In this document: positions 1-8,565 of the stretch, one piece after another
Layout: each line of letters starts with the position of its first letter
Numbering within the stretch: the stretch's first letter is position 1
Assembly: GCA_031292355.1 (NCBI GenBank)
Contig: JARLHI010000075.1
Coordinates: 372,001-436,000 of the forward strand
DNA: 64,000 nt
Reading direction: 5' to 3'
DNA from: Candidatus Obscuribacterales bacterium
GTDB lineage: Bacteria; Cyanobacteriota; Vampirovibrionia; Obscuribacterales; Obscuribacteraceae
Notes under the pieces: model-generated
What the model was told of the DNA's origin: nothing
What the model saw: the letters and a program-made list of their open reading frames with translations, nothing else
The model's database searches: none
Made by a program: the position numbers and the translations under genes

Positions 1-260
1 AGCCGCAATTCTCACATGGAAAGCAGTCAGACAGCCATAATCGTTGCCAGTGTTCAAGTCAAACTAGAAAACAAGTTTGCCACGTTTGAGTACATTTTGA
101 AAAAGTTGCTCAAAAATTTGTCTGCGATCTCGTACCAGGAACGTCCAAATCTGGTAAACTGACAGTGGGAGCCCACTATCCTTAAAACGGTTACCCACGT
201 ATCTCAATATTTCATCATTAATACACCACCTTTGGTAACACGTTTCGGAGGTGCGGCATT

Positions 261-758
261 ATGCAAGCTGAGAAACTAAATACAGATCTGCTTGAATTAT
301 ACATACGGGCTGGTTCGACAGAAATGAGTTCGCAACAGCTTCGAGTGCTCGCCGGGCATCGTTGCGAAAAAATTCGAATTCGTGTAGCGGAAAATCCTTC
401 AACACCCCTTGATTTACTCTGGCATCTGGCACATGACGAAAGTCCAGATGTGCGCATTGCCGTCGGCTGCAACCCTTCTTGCGACGAATGCATCATAAAT
501 CTATTGAGATCGGATGACGATATCACTGTCCGGCATGGACTGGCGCAAAGCATTGAAACACCAAGAATGCTTCTCGAGACCCTAGCAGAAGACGACAACG
601 GGTGGGTACGTGAAGAGGCCTTAAAGTCTCTGCGAATTCTTGGAACAAACTGCTACTCACAAAGCGGAGGATGGTCCGCCCTCAAGCGCTCACCAGAAAG
701 GGAGACTATGTTTAATTTCGAACGTCATGCTGAATCTCAGACAAAGGCTGCAGGATAA
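261..758 (+). CDS. HEAT/LRV-type helical repeat protein
   Basis: 165 aa. Residues about 25-130 hold at least four consecutive helical units of about 24 residues with a recurring (I/V)R-x-x-(A/L) signature (IRVAENPSTP, VRIAVGCNPS, VRHGLAQSIE, VREEALKSL), each preceded by a short acidic loop. This is the pattern of HEAT or leucine-rich-variant repeats, which form protein-binding solenoids. No catalytic motif, signal peptide or membrane segment is seen, so a cytoplasmic adaptor role is inferred. The ATG is preceded by GGAGGT at 247-252, eight bases upstream, which fixes the start. It stands alone on the + strand. The partner is unknown. Confidence 0.75.
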   Translation: MQAEKLNTDLLELYIRAGSTEMSSQQLRVLAGHRCEKIRIRVAENPSTPLDLLWHLAHDESPDVRIAVGCNPSCDECIINLLRSDDDITVRHGLAQSIETPRMLLETLAEDDNGWVREEALKSLRILGTNCYSQSGGWSALKRSPERETMFNFERHAESQTKAAG

Positions 759-805
759 GTAGCCCATAGCGAAGCCACTGCCAATAGTGCCTAATTCTCT
801 GCCCT

Positions 806-837
806 AAACAAAAAGCCGACCACCGCGGTGATCGACT
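806..837 (-). terminator. Intrinsic terminator of the DUF1269-like gene
   Basis: Read on the minus strand, an 11-bp stem (814-837, AGTCGATCACC against GGTGGTCGGCT, with G-T pairs) is followed by TTTTTGTTT. It lies 38 bases beyond the stop of the minus-strand stress-protein gene. The A-rich side facing the + gene ending at 758 makes it mainly a minus-strand terminator. Confidence 0.7.
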
Positions 838-874
838 TTCGTTCAATTCAGGAGTCTATACGGTCCTAAACAGA

Positions 875-1429
875 CTATTTAGCAGCACCAGATGCTGTTG
901 GCACGAGGGCTTCGTGATCGGCATGAACAGTCGAGTCTTCGGCTTTGTGCAAATCGAGGATTGATTTGGCGCGATTGACTTCATCAGCTGTGCCATGAAC
1001 GATGACGAGGAATTTGTTTGCTTTCAAAGCAGTTTCATATTTGATAACACTGTCTTTAGGAATTCCCATACCGATAAGAGCAGCTCCTAAAGCACTGAAT
1101 CCAGCAACAACAACTGCTGTTTCCAGAGCACCCACGAGCCAGCTTACGACTGGTCCGCCAACCATGACCATACCAACACCAGGCACGAAAAAGAAAGCCG
1201 AACCGAAAACGAGGCCCCAGATCCAGCCCCAGAAAGCGCCGGTTTTGCCCCAGCTAGCGATACGATCGCCCAGGTTGTAATAACCAATAACATGCTCTTC
1301 TGTATGATAGTCCTTGCCGACTATCGAGAGCTTCTTCATATCAAATCCTGCTGTTTGCAGTTCTTTGATTCCAGCTTCAGCGTCAGGGTGTGTTGCAAAT
1401 ACTGCGATCACCGAATTGTTATCTGCCAT
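875..1429 (-). CDS. DUF1269 / general stress protein 17M-like membrane protein
   Basis: 184 aa. The N-terminal 60 residues (VIAVFATHPDAEAGIKELQTAGF, then KLSIVGKD) match the ferredoxin-like YflT/general-stress-17M domain. Residues about 64-122 are strongly hydrophobic and Gly-rich (WGWIWGLVFGSAFF, FVPGVGMVMVGGPVV, VVVAGFSALGAALIGMGI), typical of the DUF1269 family, and are followed by a second soluble beta-alpha unit (FLVIVHGTADEVNRAKSIL). Family members are stress-induced; a biochemical activity is not established. The start has GGAG eight bases upstream and the gene ends in a clear terminator, so it appears monocistronic. Confidence 0.8.
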   Translation of the reverse strand: MADNNSVIAVFATHPDAEAGIKELQTAGFDMKKLSIVGKDYHTEEHVIGYYNLGDRIASWGKTGAFWGWIWGLVFGSAFFFVPGVGMVMVGGPVVSWLVGALETAVVVAGFSALGAALIGMGIPKDSVIKYETALKANKFLVIVHGTADEVNRAKSILDLHKAEDSTVHADHEALVPTASGAAK

Positions 1430-1836
1430 CTAAACATCTCCATAATCATAAAACCGTTCTATAAAACAGACTACAAGCCGCTTGGCATGCAGTGGATACC
1501 GTGGATTTCAACCGATGGACAGATCTTAGCACCAAGATGTGATTCAAAATGCTGGCTTACAGTGCATCTGTTGCACCTGATGAGGTGACCGTCAAACCAC
1601 CTGTCGAGTTCCGCACACTCAAATCCGCAGGGCGTCTACCTGTTCTGTATGGGACGATTACAACTTAAAAGGTCCAAAGCCGCGAAGGCGAAGAATATAT
1701 TGGCAATTTACATAAATCGGTTAGCTGTGATTGAGGAGTGGCAGCACTCGTTGCAATGCAGCAATAACTAGTGACATTAAGGGCTAACAGAGCCGAACTT
1801 GCTAATATCGCTCGCATCTTAGATCCAACGCATGCA
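1430..1836. other. Intergenic stretch, no gene seen
   Basis: About 400 bases between two minus-strand genes. Short reading frames here lack ribosome sites and coding character. The right half should contain the promoter of the DUF1269-like gene near 1440-1500, but no convincing -35/-10 pair can be picked by eye. Confidence 0.5.
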
Positions 1837-2070
1837 TTACATTTTTTCGTACCAGACCGGACCGTCGTGCTCAGACTCGGCAACTACAGCTTCGCTCTCA
1901 TCGGAGGCCGCGGCAGGCTGCAGGATGTCAAGCAGGCGAATATAGATATGAGCAATTTTGGAACGCTCTTCGTCAGTCCACTCACCCTTACGAAATTCGT
2001 CAAGTAGAGCAAACATTTGCTTGTGAGAGCGCGCCAATTTCAATTTGGCAATCCAGGCATTAAGATCCAT
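1837..2070 (-). CDS. Small acidic-tailed protein of unknown function
   Basis: 77 aa if started at the ATG at 2070, which has AAGGTG six bases upstream; that ribosome site overlaps an in-frame GTG three codons earlier, so the ATG is preferred. The sequence is helical and charged (WIAKLKLARSHKQMFALLDEFRKGEW, then ERSKIAHIYIRLLDIL), followed by an Ala/Glu-rich tail. There is no signal peptide or membrane segment. I do not recognise the family. The neighbours are unrelated single genes. Confidence 0.6.
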   Translation of the reverse strand: MDLNAWIAKLKLARSHKQMFALLDEFRKGEWTDEERSKIAHIYIRLLDILQPAAASDESEAVVAESEHDGPVWYEKM

Positions 2071-2604
2071 AGACTTCACCTTTTTGTCCGAGGCATCTAT
2101 GTTATCAACATTCGAGTGGGTTAGGGCAAAGGCTTTTAGAAAGAAGACAGACTCAAGTGAAAGATGTGGATCTTGCTAGCAACGAAGAAAACCCTTCGAC
2201 GGCCCTGTTCTTTCGACTCGATAGTACAACTATCTTTCTCTAAAATTGGCTTAAAAAATCATTCGTCTAAAAATAGACTCGTGGACAATGTCTCTATTCC
2301 GACGAAATCAGGGTTTAGCACTTACAAGCCCCCCAAAACTTTTATAAATCCAGTGATCCTTGCGCACCATCAACTGACAGAAAGTCACTCCTAGTCTTCA
2401 CAGGAAGATTGATTTTATATTCTTCAAAATGTGGTGTAATAGATTCAGACTATAGTCGCGAAAAAGTCATCTTCATCCTTAACACCCTAAAGACACTAAA
2501 CGGCGCCATGAGGAATTGAGAGCACAGAGTCTTTTAACCAGTTGACCTAAGGAAATCCACGGAATTTTTGTCATTCTTTGTGGCATTCAGCCAGGTCGTG
2601 AACT
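2071..2604. other. Intergenic stretch, no supportable gene
   Basis: About 530 A+T-rich bases. A 76-codon open frame at 2164-2394 has no ribosome site, a composition unlike the neighbouring genes and no recognisable motif, so I do not call it. The segment must carry divergent promoters for the genes ending at 2070 and starting at 2605; none is unambiguous. Confidence 0.5.
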
Positions 2605-3006
2605 ATGGCCCGCATTTTATTAGCAACGTCACCCTCTTCTTTTTGCCTGTTGCGTTCAGCCTTAACAGATCATGAGATTCTAGAGGCGACAACTTATACT
2701 GCGGCTCAACGACTATGCGCCCAAAACGGTATAGACCTATTCATGATCTGTCTGATGTTTGACGAGTCGCGTTCTCTGGAGCTAGTAAACCTGATTCGTT
2801 TGGATGCAAGGTATAAGCAAACGCCAATCGTAGTGGTAAGACTGACGACAACTACGATCGACTTTATCACTCAAATCATGCATTCAATGAAAAAGTTACA
2901 TGTCATCAGTGACTATCTTGAGCTGGAAGACTCGCTCCAGTCCGAATTGAAAATTAGAGACATAGTAAGAGAACTAACTTTTGTCGAGAAGAAAATCAAA
3001 CAATAG
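2605..3006 (+). CDS. Degenerate response-regulator receiver-like protein
   Basis: 133 aa with the alternating strand/helix order of a CheY-like receiver: ARILLATSP, EILEATTYTAAQRL, GIDLFMICLMFD, LVNLIRLDARYKQTPIVVVRL. The usual acidic pair after the first strand is absent (TSPSS). The strand that should end in the phosphorylated Asp reads MICLMFD, with Cys/Leu where Asp is expected, and the conserved Lys after VVVR is missing. It is therefore probably a pseudo-receiver acting by protein contact. There is no output domain and no kinase next to it. Family assignment rests on fold pattern only. Confidence 0.55.
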   Translation: MARILLATSPSSFCLLRSALTDHEILEATTYTAAQRLCAQNGIDLFMICLMFDESRSLELVNLIRLDARYKQTPIVVVRLTTTTIDFITQIMHSMKKLHVISDYLELEDSLQSELKIRDIVRELTFVEKKIKQ

Positions 3007-3048
3007 TAGGAACTATTATTGAGTGCAATAAATATGCAGACCAGTTAT

Positions 3049-4056
3049 CTACATTAAAATGCCTTCGCGCGGACGCAAACGGTCTGGCAGCGATGTTTCT
3101 CTGAGCATCGAACGCAAATCAATCTCAACGTCACGACAAATGCTGGTCATCGGCACATCGTTCAATCCATTTTCGAAAGGATTTTCGCTACTATCTCCGA
3201 CTTTTTCCATCGTATAAAAAATCCACGACAACAAAACACTAACTGGAATCATCAACCACAGCATCCCTGGATCATTTTTATTGAGTTCATTGAGCAATGA
3301 AAATGGCAGCAAGAGAATGAATATGTAGACGAAGATTGCGCTGAAGTGAGCGTACTGCCGAGGAAACGGGAAGCGGTTGATCCTTTCAGTTGCCGACTGT
3401 TGCTGGCTTAAAGCTTGGAGAACATCGAGCAATTTTATATATTCCTCAGTCGATAACCCCTCATCTCTGAATGAATTGAGATCATCCATTTGTTTCGTCA
3501 GCAAGCGGGCGCAGATATTATGGGTGTCGATCACTTCATCGACTTCTATCGGTGAAATAAATTTGGCAAGCAATTCTCTAAATTCAATAATTTGATTCGC
3601 ATCGAACTTTCGCACGAGAGTGACCTGCAAATGCTGCGAATTATCAACGTCTTCAATTGCAAACTCGTTTCGCAGAGCATATTTGAGAGCGTTCACCCAG
3701 GCAATTTGTCGATAAACTAGACGATGAGCAATCATCGAATTATGCACGCCTGCATCCAGCCCATTGACCTTCGCTTGAGTTAAAATCATCGCCCAAAAGC
3801 GGCTGAGATGTTCGATTTCTGACCAGATTTTTCTTGCTTCCCATTGGCGATCGTATGAGGCGTTATTTTTAAAACCGACATAAAAAGCGACCGCCGTACC
3901 AATGGTGGCAACGGGCAAAAACGGAATCGCAATCATCGTCCATTTCAAATAAACAAAGGCAAAATAAGCAGCGCAAGCCAGAACAAAAAAGATCGTAGTG
4001 GCCAGCCAGGAAAAGTGCCAGATGATTTGAACTGAGACATATTTGCGTACGTACAT
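3049..4056 (-). CDS. Bestrophin-family anion channel (UPF0187)
   Basis: 335 aa, close to the usual bacterial bestrophin length of about 300. Two hydrophobic segments lie near the N-terminus (residues about 11-35 and 40-62), followed by the family signature GFKNNASYDRQWEARKIW and a further hydrophobic pair around 245-290 (FVYIFILLLPFSLL, LWLMIPVSVLLSWIFYTMEKVG). The C-terminal piece EKVGDSSENPFENGLNDVPM is the typical bestrophin belt region. Known members are pentameric chloride or other ion channels in the inner membrane. It is co-directional with the HAD gene 18 bases upstream, probably one transcript. Confidence 0.85.
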   Translation of the reverse strand: MYVRKYVSVQIIWHFSWLATTIFFVLACAAYFAFVYLKWTMIAIPFLPVATIGTAVAFYVGFKNNASYDRQWEARKIWSEIEHLSRFWAMILTQAKVNGLDAGVHNSMIAHRLVYRQIAWVNALKYALRNEFAIEDVDNSQHLQVTLVRKFDANQIIEFRELLAKFISPIEVDEVIDTHNICARLLTKQMDDLNSFRDEGLSTEEYIKLLDVLQALSQQQSATERINRFPFPRQYAHFSAIFVYIFILLLPFSLLNELNKNDPGMLWLMIPVSVLLSWIFYTMEKVGDSSENPFENGLNDVPMTSICRDVEIDLRSMLRETSLPDRLRPREGILM

Positions 4057-4074
4057 TAAACTGCCTCGAGTGAA

Positions 4075-4752
4075 TCAATTCTGCTTGTTGCTGGCCGATG
4101 ATCCTTGACGCAAACGGATGGTCAAATTGCCATCACCGGTAGTTTCAACTTTTATATCGCTGAGGTCATGCACGACATAGTCGGCGGCGCCAATATCATG
4201 CTCTCCACGACTGACGCCAATAGCGATGACGACAGCCCCGGCGGCTTTTCCCGCTTTGATACCGTTGGGTGAATCTTCAAGCACCACACACTTTGCAGGA
4301 GCGACACCAAGAGCGGCAGCACCTTTCAAATAGCATTGTGGACTGGGTTTGCCTTCCGTTACATCGTCTGCGGTGACAAGTAATTTTGGTCGAGTCAACC
4401 CAACTGCTGCCAGGCGGTGATTAGCCAGACGCGTCGAGCCCGAAGTCACAATCGCCCAGGCAGACTGAGGAATTGCAGCAGAAAGCTCATGAGCACCATT
4501 AATTGCCACCAGTCCATCAACACAACCGCATTCGAGATCTTCAAGCGCTTTTATCTCGGTGGGCAGGTGTAAGTGAGGCGCGATAAATTTGAGACTATCT
4601 GCAGTGCGCATGCCATGTGCAGCCACCTTGATTTGCTCGGGGTCAAGATTATGCAGCTTCGCCCAGGTTTCCCAGGCATGATCAACACATCTTGCCGAGT
4701 CTATTAAAGTTCCATCGAGATCGCTGAGAATAGCTGCGCAATTGATTTGCAT
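4075..4752 (-). CDS. HAD-superfamily phosphatase (beta-phosphoglucomutase / glycerol-3-phosphatase-like)
   Basis: 225 aa with all four HAD motifs: LSDLDGT (Asp11 nucleophile, Asp13), IVTSGS (Ser104), GKPSPQCYLKGA (Lys135) and VLEDSPNGIKAG (Glu159-Asp160). The helical cap between motif I and II is the subfamily IA type, and the PSPQCYLKGA/SPNGIKAG pieces are closest to small sugar-phosphate or glycerol-phosphate phosphatases. The substrate cannot be told from sequence. It lies between an acidic protein upstream and bestrophin downstream on the minus strand, with short gaps that suggest co-transcription. Confidence 0.85.
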   Translation of the reverse strand: MQINCAAILSDLDGTLIDSARCVDHAWETWAKLHNLDPEQIKVAAHGMRTADSLKFIAPHLHLPTEIKALEDLECGCVDGLVAINGAHELSAAIPQSAWAIVTSGSTRLANHRLAAVGLTRPKLLVTADDVTEGKPSPQCYLKGAAALGVAPAKCVVLEDSPNGIKAGKAAGAVVIAIGVSRGEHDIGAADYVVHDLSDIKVETTGDGNLTIRLRQGSSASNKQN

Positions 4753-4761
4753 AAAAGGCGC

Positions 4762-5223
4762 TTACTTTTCTTCCTCTTCTTCGACATCTTCGTCGTCGTC
4801 GTCGAATTCCTCTTCTATTTCTTCGACATCATCGGCGCCGTCAGCGTCAGCTTTGCTATTTGGTTCGAGAGTGTCTGGATCGTAAGATTCTCCATCATCG
4901 CCGACCATGCGTGCTTCAAGGGCCCGTGCGATGTCTCCTGCAATGGCCCAGATTTTGGTTTCTGTCGGGCCCTGAGGCATGTCAAATGCGATGCAATATT
5001 CTTCGTCGCGGTAATGGAAGATATTGACCCATTTGTCCTGGTCTTCAATATAGACTTCGGTATCGCCTTCTTCAACAGGCGTTCTGAAGGCTTTACCGTC
5101 AGCATCTTTACCGTTATGAAATTTTTCTTTGCACAGACGAATGTTATCGAGCGAATTGACGGTAAGTATCCACTCTTCGAGATAAATACGCTCTTTTCTC
5201 TTGATTTTAATCATGTCAGACAT
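4762..5223 (-). CDS. Unknown protein with polyacidic C-terminal tail
   Basis: About 153 aa when started at the ATG at 5223, which has GGAGGAG upstream (11-base spacing); a further in-frame upstream start at 5271 lacks such a site. Residues 1-105 are a mixed alpha/beta globular region (RIYLEEWILTVNSLDNIRL, DTEVYIEDQDKWVNIFHY, YCIAFDMPQG). The last 25 residues are almost entirely Glu and Asp. No signal peptide is present. It ends nine bases before the HAD gene, so it probably heads the acidic protein-HAD-bestrophin operon. I do not recognise the family. Confidence 0.65.
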   Translation of the reverse strand: MSDMIKIKRKERIYLEEWILTVNSLDNIRLCKEKFHNGKDADGKAFRTPVEEGDTEVYIEDQDKWVNIFHYRDEEYCIAFDMPQGPTETKIWAIAGDIARALEARMVGDDGESYDPDTLEPNSKADADGADDVEEIEEEFDDDDEDVEEEEEK

Positions 5224-5450
5224 GAAATAGGGCTCCTCCGATAACGACCTGGCAATGTTCAGATCATACAACCATGTGTGGACGAAAAAGCTCTTCGTAA
5301 CTCAAATAACAACAGGCATTGGAGAATCCGCCGAAACCCGCCAGTCTTCACCGTTGCAGGCAGGCACCCCGGATGTCACGCGGCAACAGTAGAATTCATT
5401 CAAGCCCAAAGGTCGTCCAGACTTTCGATATCGAGCGATATTGACAAATG

Positions 5451-6128
5451 TCAAACTTTCGATGGAAAGGTATTTTGAAGGTGATGCGAGATGTGCTCGT
5501 GAGACAGTCCAGGGAAAAATTTAGCCCGATACTTCCACAAAATCACGAATGTGAGCGGTATACCAAAGGCCGTTGCCATTGAGCCGATAAATATGGCTAG
5601 CAATACAACTTTTAACTGCTTTTGCACCGCTTCAAGTGGCCCGGCCACTTTCTCCGTCGGCTCTTGCAGTGCCACCACTGGCTCTTTCAACTTTTGTATG
5701 TCTTTGCGCATATCAGCGATATCTGAACGCACACCTTTTACCTGGTTTTGCGTACCGCAGATTTCAGCCTGCATTATTGTAACGCGGTTATCCACGTGCG
5801 TCATGCCGTGTTGAACATCTAGAATGGGCTGACGAAGAGTAGACAGGGGTTGCTCTAACTTGGTCGCTTCCTTGTTTAATTGTTCGCTCGTGGTTTCCAG
5901 GTTCTTGATTGGCTGAACAATCTTTTTAATTGGGTGAAAACCGGTTATCGGCGGCGGGACTGTGAACTGTTCGAGATCTTTGGTTTCAGCTTGGACGTTG
6001 TTGACTTGCTTAAGCGCATCATTCTTCTGCGCTTTCTGAGCATGAGTCTCTTGAGCTTCAGCACCTACTCCGCACAATGCTATTACACTCAAAAGACTAC
6101 CACTAACAATGGTTTGAATTGCCTTCAC
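5451..6128 (-). CDS. Exported coiled-coil protein with C-terminal membrane anchor
   Basis: 225 aa. Signal peptide at residues 1-25 (SLLSVIALCGVGAEAQ). Residues about 30-165 are charged and helical with heptad-like spacing (NLETTSEQLNKEATKLEQPL, VRSDIADMRKDIQKLKEPVV), predicting coiled coil. A hydrophobic segment follows at about 172-196 (LLAIFIGSMATAFGIPLTFVILW), then a basic and His-rich tail of about 25 residues. This gives a periplasmic coiled coil tethered to the inner membrane. The function is unknown. It is separated from neighbours by more than 100 bases on both sides. Confidence 0.65.
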   Translation of the reverse strand: MKAIQTIVSGSLLSVIALCGVGAEAQETHAQKAQKNDALKQVNNVQAETKDLEQFTVPPPITGFHPIKKIVQPIKNLETTSEQLNKEATKLEQPLSTLRQPILDVQHGMTHVDNRVTIMQAEICGTQNQVKGVRSDIADMRKDIQKLKEPVVALQEPTEKVAGPLEAVQKQLKVVLLAIFIGSMATAFGIPLTFVILWKYRAKFFPGLSHEHISHHLQNTFPSKV

Positions 6129-6232
6129 AGACGCCCCCAGTTCGAGTCTCTTACAGTTTCAGCCAACTGGTCAGACTAATGGGGTGGTGAAAAGTTCCAG
6201 AGACCGACTTACTGCTGTAAGCGCCAGAACTG

Positions 6233-6811
6233 CTATTTTCCGCTTGACCGGGACATCGTTTTGCCCCAATCGACGTGATAAGTGCCGTCGGACTGAGACC
6301 TCCATACGATTTTTTTGACCGGAGTATCTTGGATATGATGGTAAAGCAAGCCCACCCGCTCATAAAAGCCGCGCGTATGATAGGTTTCAGGCAAATTCAA
6401 CGAAACCATATCCAGATGGTGAAAGAACTCATGCACGAGGGTGTTGAGCATCACGCCATAGGAAGTGGCTTTCTTTTGCACAGCAGTGCGCATCCACAGA
6501 CGGATCCGGGCAGTATCAGGACTGTAATCTCCAAATGTTTCAACTATCCATTTTTCACTTGTTTTTAATGGTCTGGCATTGAGAATCTTGATGTCGGGCG
6601 GCTCGACACCATAAAATTGGGCAAGCACCTCAAGCATTTTTGCACATGCAGCTCTTACAGCCTTTTTATCTTCAGCTACAAGAGCTTCTTTAAGCGTCAG
6701 TGCCAGAGCGCGAATCGGCTCCGCCGGTGGCAGAGCAATCTCAGCCATTGAGTCACTACGCTGATATTCTTCTTTTTCGCTTGCCTTGCGGGGCACGGGG
6801 TCCGTATGCAC
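6233..6811 (-). CDS. Putative zinc metallopeptidase (HExxH) of unknown family
   Basis: 192 aa from a GTG at 6811; an ATG at 6748 (171 aa) is equally possible because neither start has a strong ribosome site. The key motif is LVHEFFHHLD, an HExxH zinc site with an extra His and Asp following, preceded by a region (RIRLWMRTAVQKKATSYGVMLNTL) that fits the strand and helix before such a site. Length and layout recall SprT/YgjP-like minigluzincins, but no third ligand is certain. There is no signal peptide, so it is probably cytoplasmic. The substrate is unknown. Confidence 0.65.
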   Translation of the reverse strand: MHTDPVPRKASEKEEYQRSDSMAEIALPPAEPIRALALTLKEALVAEDKKAVRAACAKMLEVLAQFYGVEPPDIKILNARPLKTSEKWIVETFGDYSPDTARIRLWMRTAVQKKATSYGVMLNTLVHEFFHHLDMVSLNLPETYHTRGFYERVGLLYHHIQDTPVKKIVWRSQSDGTYHVDWGKTMSRSSGK

Positions 6812-6958
6812 TGAACAATCAATCCCATAAGCCAGCCAATACTAGATTGGCACGAATTGCCAAAAATGCAACCTGTTCATCGGAAGTTTCGGAATATATC
6901 TAAAGATTGCTAGTGGCATACTGTGCCCAAGTAAATCTAACAGAAAAACATCCAGAAC

Positions 6959-7060
6959 TCATTTATTGGTACTGCAGGCGGTACCGTCAACAAAATAGTC
7001 GGCGTAAAGGACTGAGATTGGTACGATCTCGCGCGAAACTTTTGCTGCGTTAAGGTCCAT
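6959..7060 (-). CDS. Possible 33-residue small protein
   Basis: Reads from an ATG at 7060 to TGA; the product contains VPISVLYADYFVD and ends in GTACSTNK. There is no Shine-Dalgarno site, but TATAAC lies about nine bases before the ATG, which would fit a leaderless message. It is the only coding candidate in the roughly 400-base gap before rnhA. Low confidence. Confidence 0.25.
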   Translation of the reverse strand: MDLNAAKVSREIVPISVLYADYFVDGTACSTNK

Positions 7061-7097
7061 TCAGAAATCGTTATACTGTTCTTACCATCAGCCAACA

Positions 7098-7121
7098 TTA
7101 GGCACCGTATATGGTGCCTAA
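7098..7121. promoter_or_regulatory. Perfect inverted repeat upstream of rnhA
   Basis: TTAGGCACC, six bases, GGTGCCTAA: nine-base arms with no mismatch, ending 30 bases before the rnhA extended -10. The position suits an operator. It is also able to form an RNA hairpin but lacks a T run, so termination is less likely. Confidence 0.45.
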
Positions 7122-7150
7122 CGACATACTTTTATCACCTTCAGAAAAAA

Positions 7151-7159
7151 TGATATAAT
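7151..7159 (+). promoter_or_regulatory. Extended -10 promoter of rnhA
   Basis: TGATATAAT is a textbook extended -10 (TGnTATAAT). It predicts transcription starting near 7166. That rules against in-frame upstream starts at about 7165 and supports the TTG at 7210 as the rnhA start. Confidence 0.6.
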
Positions 7160-7209
7160 GCAAGTTGCTTCAGCGAGAGCATTTTATTTTGGCGTTGCCA
7201 GGAGTGAAC

Positions 7210-8010
7210 TTGTCGACAGGTTTAAAAGATTCAGAGCAATCCATTGTCATTTTCACGGACGGAGCCTGTTCAGGCAATCCCGGTCCAGGTGGCTGGGGCA
7301 GCATCGTCGCTTTCCCGGACGGTACGGTCAAAGAAATTGGTGGTAATAATCGCGACACCACAAACAATCGCATGGAACTTGCTGCTACAATTCATGCCCT
7401 GCAATTATTGAAGCCGCCACTAACGTGCGATGTCATCATTTACACAGATTCTATCTACGTCATTCGTGGTATCACTCAGTGGATTTTTGGCTGGAAAGCT
7501 CGCGGCTGGAAAAGCGCTGAAGGCAAAGATGTAGCCAATCGCGAACACTGGGAAGAACTTTTACGTCAGGTGACATTAATAAAACCAGCGACAATTAGCT
7601 GGAAATATGTGCGCGGTCATTCTGGTTTTGCTGGCAATGAACGGTGCGACGCCATTGCAGTCGCCCAATCCAAAGGCAAGCACGAGCCTTTATATAGTGG
7701 ACCACTGGATGGCTATTTTGTTGACTTGACCGATCTGCCTGATGAAGAACCACTGCCTGAAGCAAAGAAGGCAGGCTCATCGAGTAGTTCATCTGGCAGC
7801 TCATCTGCCGGACGCGGAAATGCCCCTGCTAAAATTTCCTACTTAAGTTATCAAAACGGTGTTGTGCAACGCCATTTGACGTGGGCTGCCTGCGAAAAAC
7901 AGGTTAAAGGACAGAGCAACACAAAATTCAAAAAAGCAAAGTCGGCGGCAGAAGAGTTAGAAATTCTTGCCTCGTGGGGGCTGGCTGCCTCCACACCAAT
8001 TAGGGACTAG
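7210..8010 (+). CDS. rnhA: Ribonuclease HI with C-terminal hybrid-binding (viroplasmin-like) domain
   Basis: 266 aa from TTG at 7210, chosen because AGGAG stands five bases upstream and the extended -10 lies at 7151-7159. Residues 11-155 form a complete RNase HI that cleaves the RNA strand of RNA:DNA hybrids: FTDGACSGNPGPGGWG (Asp17), NNRMELAAT (Glu56), YTDSIYV (Asp80), VRGHSGFAGNERCD (His137, Asp147). A linker follows with a Ser-rich run (190-199), then residues 209-257 (ISYLSYQNGVVQRHLTW, QVKGQSNTKFKKAKSAAEE) match the Cauli_VI/RNase H1 hybrid-binding domain. In eukaryotic RNase H1 this domain precedes the catalytic domain; here it follows it. The stop is three bases from the convergent neighbour. 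Confidence 0.9.
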   Translation: MSTGLKDSEQSIVIFTDGACSGNPGPGGWGSIVAFPDGTVKEIGGNNRDTTNNRMELAATIHALQLLKPPLTCDVIIYTDSIYVIRGITQWIFGWKARGWKSAEGKDVANREHWEELLRQVTLIKPATISWKYVRGHSGFAGNERCDAIAVAQSKGKHEPLYSGPLDGYFVDLTDLPDEEPLPEAKKAGSSSSSSGSSSAGRGNAPAKISYLSYQNGVVQRHLTWAACEKQVKGQSNTKFKKAKSAAEELEILASWGLAASTPIRD

Positions 8011-8013
8011 AAG

Positions 8014-8565
8014 CTAAAAAAGCACGCGCTCATGCACTTGCGCATAGATATAGCCTTCCAACCAGTTGTCGCGGTCCAGTCGAAAAATCACATAGACAGG
8101 CTGCGTTTTTGCTTCCGAAAACTTCCCCAGCGAAAGCCGAATGCCGAAGTCGGTTTGGTTCAAGTTTCGCAAATCAATGACTACACCTAGACTCGTTTTT
8201 CCTGGCACTCGCGGTGAAGGCGCCTGAGTGTAAATAACATCTTCAAATTTATTGGCAGTATAGACAGTGACATCAATCTGTCTGCCGCCACCATCTTTGA
8301 AGCTTATTTTATCGCCTCCGTTTGGTGTGCGCCCAGGTGCTGCATCTGAGCGCATAAATATTATTTCGGCCATGATCGGTTTAAAATCAATGCCGTCAAT
8401 TTTACCGTGCACTGGCGTTTGCTTGAAGGGAGTTTTGACGGTCTCAGAAACAAAGCTATCAATATTGCCGACAGTCCCTTGAGCCATTGCAGCAGCACTA
8501 ATGCTGCTCAAAGCAGCTGCAGACAAAAATATAAGCAGTCGTGTCTTAAATGTTGTGTGCGCCAT
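8014..8565 (-). CDS. Exported protein of unknown function
   Basis: 183 aa from the ATG at 8565 (an in-frame GTG three codons earlier is possible). Signal peptide at residues 1-29 (TRLLIFLSAAALSSISAAAMAQ). The mature part is rich in beta strands (KIDGIDFKPIMAEIIFM, GRQIDVTVYTANKFEDVIY, LGVVIDLRNL, QPVYVIFRLDRDNWLEGYIYAQV), suggesting a beta-sandwich secreted to the periplasm. No family is recognised. Its start overlaps the end of the alpha/beta hydrolase gene by 20 bases, so the two are translationally coupled. Confidence 0.65.
   Translation of the reverse strand: MAHTTFKTRLLIFLSAAALSSISAAAMAQGTVGNIDSFVSETVKTPFKQTPVHGKIDGIDFKPIMAEIIFMRSDAAPGRTPNGGDKISFKDGGGRQIDVTVYTANKFEDVIYTQAPSPRVPGKTSLGVVIDLRNLNQTDFGIRLSLGKFSEAKTQPVYVIFRLDRDNWLEGYIYAQVHERVLF

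Noticed and set aside
2164..2394. 76-codon + frame
   Set aside because: No ribosome site and protein composition unlike its neighbours; no motif.
4747..5244. 165-codon + frame rich in Phe and Val
   Set aside because: It is the complement of the acidic-tailed gene; the Glu/Asp codons read as Phe/Val/Ser on the other strand.
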